A DNA stretch of 64,000 nucleotides from Enterovibrio norvegicus FF-33. GTDB lineage: Bacteria; Pseudomonadota; Gammaproteobacteria; Enterobacterales; Vibrionaceae. The position numbers and the translations under genes were made by a program. This document shows positions 59,970 to 64,000 of the stretch, one piece after another. The notes under the pieces were generated by a model that was not told the origin of the DNA, did no database searches, and saw nothing but the letters and a program-made list of their open reading frames with translations. Location of the stretch: positions 2,960,284 to 3,024,283 of the forward strand of contig NZ_AJYD02000038.1 of assembly GCF_000286835.2 (NCBI RefSeq). The letters are read 5' to 3'. Position 1 is the first letter of the stretch. The number at the start of each line of letters is the position of its first letter.

Positions 59970-60638
59970 TTATTGAACGCTCACACGCAATGCTGCAGAC
60001 ACAGCAAATGGCATCAGTGTTGCCGAACCCACAAGCATTGCGCCTAGAATCGCAAGCTGACCGTTGATCGGAAATCCATTCGAAGCCATCTCAATCGCTG
60101 ACGTTGCAAAGATCAAAACTGGGATAAACAAAGGCAGCACAAGAAGACTTAACAGCACGCCTCCTTTACGAAGTCCTACCGTTAGCGCAACACCAATTGC
60201 CCCTAAAAAACTCAAGGTTGGTGTGCCTAATAACAATGTAAGCACCACGGCTTTGTAGGTCGCCCAATCTAAAGAAAGTAATACTGCCAATAGCGGACTT
60301 ATGATCAACAAAGGCAAGCCTGTTAGCAGCCAATGGGCAACAATTTTAGCAAATGCCAATACAGACAAAGGTTCTGGCATCAATAACATTTGCTCTAGTG
60401 AGCCATCAATAAAGTCATCACGAAACAAACGCTCAAGTGACAACACAGCAGCAAGTAACGCGGCCACCCAGATAATGCCGGGCGCGATTTCTGCCAATAG
60501 GTTTGGCCCAGGTCCAATACCTAATGGAAAAAGCGTGATGACAATGATGAAAAACCATAACGGATTTAACATGTCTGACTGGCGTCGATAGGCAATCAGC
60601 AGTTCACGTCGAATAATTTGGTACATCGCCGCCCCCAT
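59970..60638 (-). CDS. ccmB: Haem exporter permease CcmB
   Basis: 222 aa, six transmembrane helices; membrane partner of the ATPase CcmA. RRELLIAYRRQSDMLNPLWF and DDFIDGSLEQMLLMP are conserved. ATG 60638 overlaps the ccmA stop (TAATG); ATG 60626, behind GGGGGCGGCG and closer to the family start, is an equally good choice. Confidence 0.95.
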   Translation of the reverse strand: MGAAMYQIIRRELLIAYRRQSDMLNPLWFFIIVITLFPLGIGPGPNLLAEIAPGIIWVAALLAAVLSLERLFRDDFIDGSLEQMLLMPEPLSVLAFAKIVAHWLLTGLPLLIISPLLAVLLSLDWATYKAVVLTLLLGTPTLSFLGAIGVALTVGLRKGGVLLSLLVLPLFIPVLIFATSAIEMASNGFPINGQLAILGAMLVGSATLMPFAVSAALRVSVQ

Positions 60639-61252
60639 TACGCACCCAACTTAATGCGACGCAGTAATGGATTTCCATCAAACATATCTTGATGGGTGGT
60701 GAACAACACCATCCCTCCGCCATCGACATGTTTTTGAAAGAGACTTTCCAGCACTTTTACGCCTTGTTTATCGATCGCGGTAAGCGGCTCATCCAGTATC
60801 CACAGCGGAGATTTGCTAATCCACAGCCTCGCCAATGCAACTCTTCGGTTTTGTCCCGCGGAGAGCTGCGCAGCAGTGACATCTTCTCGACCGGCCAAAC
60901 CCACACGGGCTAACGCATCCCAAAGCGCTGTTTCATCGGTTTCACCATGCATCTTTTGATAAAACGCCAGATTTTCAAAAGCAGTCAGTTCACGCTTTAC
61001 GCCCGTGCTGTGCCCCAAAAACAATAGATTGCTGTAAAACGCTTCACGTGCTTTGGTCACTGATTTTCCTTGCCAAAGCACATCGCCTGATTCAGCCAAT
61101 CCCAACCCTGCAATAATTCGCAGTAAGGTGGTTTTGCCCGCACCATTTGGGCCTTCTATCTGTACAAGTTCGCCAGGCGACACTGTAAAGCAAAGGTCTT
61201 CGAACAATACTCGTTCATCACGAATACTGTTGAGTTGACGTACTTCCAACAT
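60638..61252 (-). CDS. ccmA: Haem exporter ATP-binding protein CcmA
   Basis: 204 aa ABC ATPase. Walker A GPNGAGKTTLLRIIAGL, signature LSAGQNRRVALARLW and Walker B WILDEPLTAID. Powers release of holo-CcmE. First gene of the leftward ccm operon; its promoter region overlaps the divergent sigma-28 promoter at 61272-61298. Confidence 0.97.
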   Translation of the reverse strand: MLEVRQLNSIRDERVLFEDLCFTVSPGELVQIEGPNGAGKTTLLRIIAGLGLAESGDVLWQGKSVTKAREAFYSNLLFLGHSTGVKRELTAFENLAFYQKMHGETDETALWDALARVGLAGREDVTAAQLSAGQNRRVALARLWISKSPLWILDEPLTAIDKQGVKVLESLFQKHVDGGGMVLFTTHQDMFDGNPLLRRIKLGA

Positions 61253-61271
61253 GAGAAATCAATGTTCCCGA

Positions 61272-61298
61272 TAAAGTATTCAAAAATTTGCCCGATAA
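61272..61298 (+). promoter_or_regulatory. Predicted sigma-28 (FliA) promoter
   Basis: TAAAGTAT, 11-base spacer, CCCGATAA. The FliA consensus is TAAAGTTT-N11-GCCGATAA, so each box has one mismatch and spacing is exact. It points at the FliK-like/FlhB-like pair starting 77 nt downstream. Confidence 0.75.
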
Positions 61299-61374
61299 TA
61301 ACATAGAGGTTTTTAATACCGTTAGCGGCGCGATCCCGCTCTTGTCCGCCATACGTTAATAATTGTGAGTAAAT

Positions 61375-62154
61375 ATGAAAATAGATAACGCCAGTAACAT
61401 CAACGTATTAACGCTTGAGAATATCCAAAGTAAACTTCAGGGAAAACTGTTGCAGGTGGGACAAGACAAAACGGGCATGAGTTCCCCCCCTCAACCACTA
61501 TCTTCGCAACTTGCTCAAGTTCTAAGACTGATCAATTTATTCCCTCTTTTACTTTCCTCGCCAGCCTCCTCTTTGCCAGGAAATACGCCAAGTGCGCACG
61601 CTGTGAGTACTCTATTAAATGCACTCGTCATGCCAAGCACACCAGAGCTTGCAGCAAAATGGTTGGCTGAACGGCAATCGGACAAAGCGCTTCTTGATGC
61701 ATTGCGACTCATCACGTCGGGAGCGGACGACGAAAGCAGCGGCAAGCTTAAAGCTCTACTTATGCTGGTAACCGAGCAACGTTTGCAAGACGGCAATAAA
61801 GCCAATGAGCACCACTGGTTGTTTCCTCTTAGCCATTTAACACCAACACCGGTTCGCATCACCGCCAAAAAGAAGACCTTGGGTAAACGGAAAAAATCTC
61901 GTTGGAGCGTGACAGTTAACCTCACATTGTCAAAAAACCGTCACCTCACCGCCACCGCAGAGTTAGAAGAAAAATCGTTGTCGCTGACGCTAACCACGGA
62001 TTCCCCAGCGTTACATAAGAAACTCGAGCATGCCCTGCCAACTTTAGAGAAACAACTGAATAAACATCAAATTTGTATGTCTGAATGCAAAATAGAAATG
62101 AGCGAATACTGCGAACCTGTCGCGCTAGAAGCCGGAGTTAACATTCAAGTATGA
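61375..62154 (+). CDS. FliK C-terminal-like protein (predicted hook-length-control relative)
   Basis: 259 aa. The C-terminal ~90 residues (WSVTVNLTLSKNRHLTATAE, LSLTLTTDSPALHKKLEHAL, then PTLEKQLNKHQI) have the pattern of the FliK C-terminal domain that contacts FlhB. The N-terminal part is polar and low in conserved motifs; no signal peptide. The stop overlaps the FlhB-like gene by ATGA. Behind a sigma-28-type promoter. Family call is from pattern, not alignment. Confidence 0.6.
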   Translation: MKIDNASNINVLTLENIQSKLQGKLLQVGQDKTGMSSPPQPLSSQLAQVLRLINLFPLLLSSPASSLPGNTPSAHAVSTLLNALVMPSTPELAAKWLAERQSDKALLDALRLITSGADDESSGKLKALLMLVTEQRLQDGNKANEHHWLFPLSHLTPTPVRITAKKKTLGKRKKSRWSVTVNLTLSKNRHLTATAELEEKSLSLTLTTDSPALHKKLEHALPTLEKQLNKHQICMSECKIEMSEYCEPVALEAGVNIQV

Positions 62155-62444
62155 AGAAACCCAAAAGCGCGGTGGCGCTTCGATATGATGGCATTAATGC
62201 ACCGCAAGTTAGCGCGAAAGGCTATGAAGCGTTGGCAGAAAAATTGATCGAGGAAATGGAGAAAAACGGCGGTTTGGTGCACAGCGACGAAACCTTGATG
62301 AACTGGCTATCTGCATTGGAAGTAGGCGATGAAATACCAGAGCAATTGTACTTGGTGATCGCAGAATTGATCGCGTTTGCATGGTATTTAGACGGAAAAA
62401 CCCCGCCCGGATGGGAAGGGTCTGTCGTCAACAAATCAGTGTGA
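62151..62444 (+). CDS. FlhB C-terminal-domain-like protein (FlhX-type)
   Basis: 97 aa. Matches the cytoplasmic domain of FlhB/YscU just after the autocleavage site: AVALRYDGINAPQVSAKGYE, then EIPEQLYLVIAELIAFAWYL. The NPTH cleavage motif is absent (the chain begins KKPKSAVAL), so it resembles the already-cleaved C-terminal fragment. Such free FlhB-C proteins (FlhX) can substitute for that fragment in some bacteria. Role here is inferred. Confidence 0.88.
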   Translation: MKKPKSAVALRYDGINAPQVSAKGYEALAEKLIEEMEKNGGLVHSDETLMNWLSALEVGDEIPEQLYLVIAELIAFAWYLDGKTPPGWEGSVVNKSV

Positions 62445-62477
62445 CCGTAGTTTGCTATCCTAGAGAGGACATTTGCA

Positions 62478-62903
62478 CTACCTCACCATCCGTTGCTTTC
62501 TGATGCTAAGCAAAAGTTCCGCCTCAGCTTTTGGAAGATCACATTCTTCCATCAACTCATGGATATCGGCACCTAGCTCCACCATCTTGCTTGCTCGACT
62601 GTAGAGTCGACCATCCGGATCGTGCATTTCCAACTCGTTTTGCTTATCAACCAAGTCATCGAATCGTTGGGATAGTTCGGCGAGTTTCTGGCTCATGCCA
62701 ATCGAGCCTGCACGCAATTCATTGAATTGCTTTGAAAGGCTCTCATGCTGCTGGCGAGAGTTTTTATATAGCAGCTCCATTGCCTGGAATTTGGCATCCA
62801 GATTCAATCGGGCTTTTTTCTCTCGACGTAGTAGCAAGAATGCAACCACCGCGACGGTGATGGACACACCGAGCGGTAGCCAATGCAACACGACGTCAAG
62901 CAT
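62478..62903 (-). CDS. DUF2802 membrane-anchored coiled-coil protein
   Basis: 141 aa. N-terminal transmembrane helix (VVLHWLPLGVSITVAVVAFL), coiled coil ~30-90, and a C-terminal helix-turn-helix-like end (GADIHELMEECDLPKAEAEL). ATG 62903 overlaps the cheW stop (TAATG). Always seen by the Vibrio chemotaxis cluster, so it may act there; no function is established. Confidence 0.85.
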   Translation of the reverse strand: MLDVVLHWLPLGVSITVAVVAFLLLRREKKARLNLDAKFQAMELLYKNSRQQHESLSKQFNELRAGSIGMSQKLAELSQRFDDLVDKQNELEMHDPDGRLYSRASKMVELGADIHELMEECDLPKAEAELLLSIRKQRMVR

Positions 62904-63391
62904 TACAGCATGGCCATGTCTGACCACTCATCGTCAGAGAGCAGTTTGTTCAAGTCAACCAGGATCAGCAAGCTACCATTGCGGTTGCTAACACCTTGGA
63001 TAAACTTGGCACTTTCATCGGTACCCACGCTTGGCGTGGTATCGATTTCTGAAGTTCTGAGATAGACCACCTCAGCCACGCTATCGACCATGATACCAAT
63101 CACTTGCGACTCAGCTTCAATCACGATGACGCGAGTGTTGTCAGAGACATCACCTTGCATCAAACCAAAGCGAGAACGCGTGTCGATAACCGTAACCACG
63201 TTACCACGAAGGTTGATGATGCCCAGCACATAGTCTGGTGCACCCGGTACCGGCGCGATTTCGGTATAGCGTAAAACTTCTCGAACCTGCATGACGTTAA
63301 TGCCATAGGTTTCGTCTTCCAGCTGGAAGGTCACCCACTGTAGAACCTCGTCATTCACGTTATCTTTTTGAACTTCAGCTACCTGACCCAT
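62903..63391 (-). CDS. cheW: Chemotaxis coupling protein CheW
   Basis: 162 aa, whole length a CheW/SH3-like domain: VTFQLEDETYGINVMQVREV, PDYVLGIINLRGNVVTVIDT, RFGLMQGD, VIEAESQVIGIMVDSVAEVV. Links CheA to methyl-accepting receptors. Between the ParP-like gene and DUF2802. Confidence 0.97.
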   Translation of the reverse strand: MGQVAEVQKDNVNDEVLQWVTFQLEDETYGINVMQVREVLRYTEIAPVPGAPDYVLGIINLRGNVVTVIDTRSRFGLMQGDVSDNTRVIVIEAESQVIGIMVDSVAEVVYLRTSEIDTTPSVGTDESAKFIQGVSNRNGSLLILVDLNKLLSDDEWSDMAML

Positions 63392-63424
63392 TTATTTTCC
63401 TCTTTACGTGCTGTGCTGCGTCAA

Positions 63425-64000
63425 TTACGCCAACGCGTTGGCATCTATACCTTGATTTAGCATGGCAATCAGCGCTTCGACGTGAATCAATGCGCACATC
63501 TTTTGTTTGACTAACCCGGCCAACCAAGGCCGCTTGCCAGCTTGTTCACGCCATCGCACTTGTTCGCCCTTAAGTGACTCTGTACCTAGCAGGGTATTGC
63601 AAGCCAATCCCCACTTGCTGTCACCCAAGATCACTATATAACTATAGCCTTCGCGATGGTTGTTATCTGTTATTTTTTCCGGCATTACCCACATGGCCGT
63701 ATCCACAACGTCGAGCTGCTGGTCTCGCTCTGTTTGCAAGCCCAAATACCAGTCCGGCCGACCGATAAGGTGATTGCAGTCTTCCAGTCGATGAATACCC
63801 CCTAGCTCGGCCAATGGCACAGCATAGGTAACACCAAAAGATTCAAAGAATAAAACCTGGAAAGCAGACTCAGACGCAATGTTTTGCCAAGGCGGCGCAA
63901 TATCTTCGTCTTCTTGCATTTCCGGTTCGACGTCAACGTTGGTTTCAACATCAACAGTCTCTTCAATCGCAATGTCGTCTGCAACAACCTCTTCGACGTG
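63425..64000 (-). CDS. parP: CheW-like-domain protein ParP, N-terminus beyond window
   Basis: The last 192 codons are visible and the frame is open to the window edge. The C-terminal ~150 residues form a CheW-like domain (FQVLFFESFGVTYAVPLAEL, HRLEDCNHLIGRPDWYLGLQ); the preceding part is very acidic (Glu/Val/Asp-rich). In Vibrio, ParP sits here next to cheW, and with ParC holds chemotaxis arrays at the pole. The name relies on gene order and the divergent CheW domain. Confidence 0.75.
   Translation of the reverse strand, partial: HVEEVVADDIAIEETVDVETNVDVEPEMQEDEDIAPPWQNIASESAFQVLFFESFGVTYAVPLAELGGIHRLEDCNHLIGRPDWYLGLQTERDQQLDVVDTAMWVMPEKITDNNHREGYSYIVILGDSKWGLACNTLLGTESLKGEQVRWREQAGKRPWLAGLVKQKMCALIHVEALIAMLNQGIDANALA

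Noticed and set aside
1-64000. CRISPR arrays, insertion sequences, tRNA or rRNA genes
   Set aside because: I saw no regularly spaced direct repeats, transposase motifs, tRNA cloverleaf or rRNA sequence on reading both strands.

Overview
The window looks like a chromosomal segment from the family Vibrionaceae (Gammaproteobacteria). The core gene order is that of the E. coli 50-53 min region (cvpA-purF / dedD-folC-accD-truA / pdxB / fabB-mnmC-yfcL-epmC / aroC-prmB-smrB-sixA-fadJ-fadI / fadL-mlaA). Vibrio-type features are added: asd and a very long fimV between pdxB and truA, a ccmABCDEFGHI operon after mlaA, and a chemotaxis tail (ParP-like, CheW, DUF2802) beside small FlhB-like and FliK-like genes. 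I cannot name the genus.

Region 1 (1-15.9 kb, minus strand) is a surface-polysaccharide (O-antigen) locus. An ops element lies 39 nt upstream of rfbB, and rfaH, encoding the antiterminator that reads ops, is the next gene upstream. Reading right to left: rfbBADC (dTDP-L-rhamnose), the ABC exporter wzm/wzt (Wzt has a C-terminal carbohydrate-binding extension), an 880-aa fusion (methyltransferase + left-handed beta-helix acyltransferase + KpsC/KpsS-like domain + coiled coil + basic tail), a GT4-GT2 fusion, a second GT4-like enzyme, a gtrB / GT-C pair, an acyltransferase-3 protein and a truncated wecB. From the wzm end leftwards the DNA is visibly richer in A+T than the core, which fits an exchangeable serotype cassette.

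Region 2 (16.5-41.8 kb) is core metabolism: rssB, a LysR regulator, a Yip1-family protein, purF and cvpA (with a full PurR box), dedD, folC, accD, truA, fimV, asd, pdxB, fabB, mnmC, yfcL, epmC, a TRIC-family channel, aroC, prmB, smrB and sixA. Intrinsic terminators separate most units.

Region 3 (41.9-53.3 kb) centres on fatty-acid handling: an M16 protease, fadJ-fadI, an ECF sigma factor with a DUF3379 partner, and two tandem FadL porins. FadR-like 17-mers lie before fabB (abutting a FabR-like palindrome), fadI and the first fadL; the fabB and fadL sites agree at 15 of 17 bases. The fabB 3' UTR is a candidate FarS-like sRNA, and a terminator-ended non-coding stretch upstream of fadI is a candidate new sRNA.

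Region 4 (53.3-64 kb) holds mlaA, the ccm operon, a FliK-C-like / FlhB-C-like gene pair behind a near-consensus sigma-28 promoter, and a DUF2802 / CheW / ParP-like chemotaxis block that runs off the right edge. No rRNA, tRNA, insertion sequence or CRISPR array was recognised.
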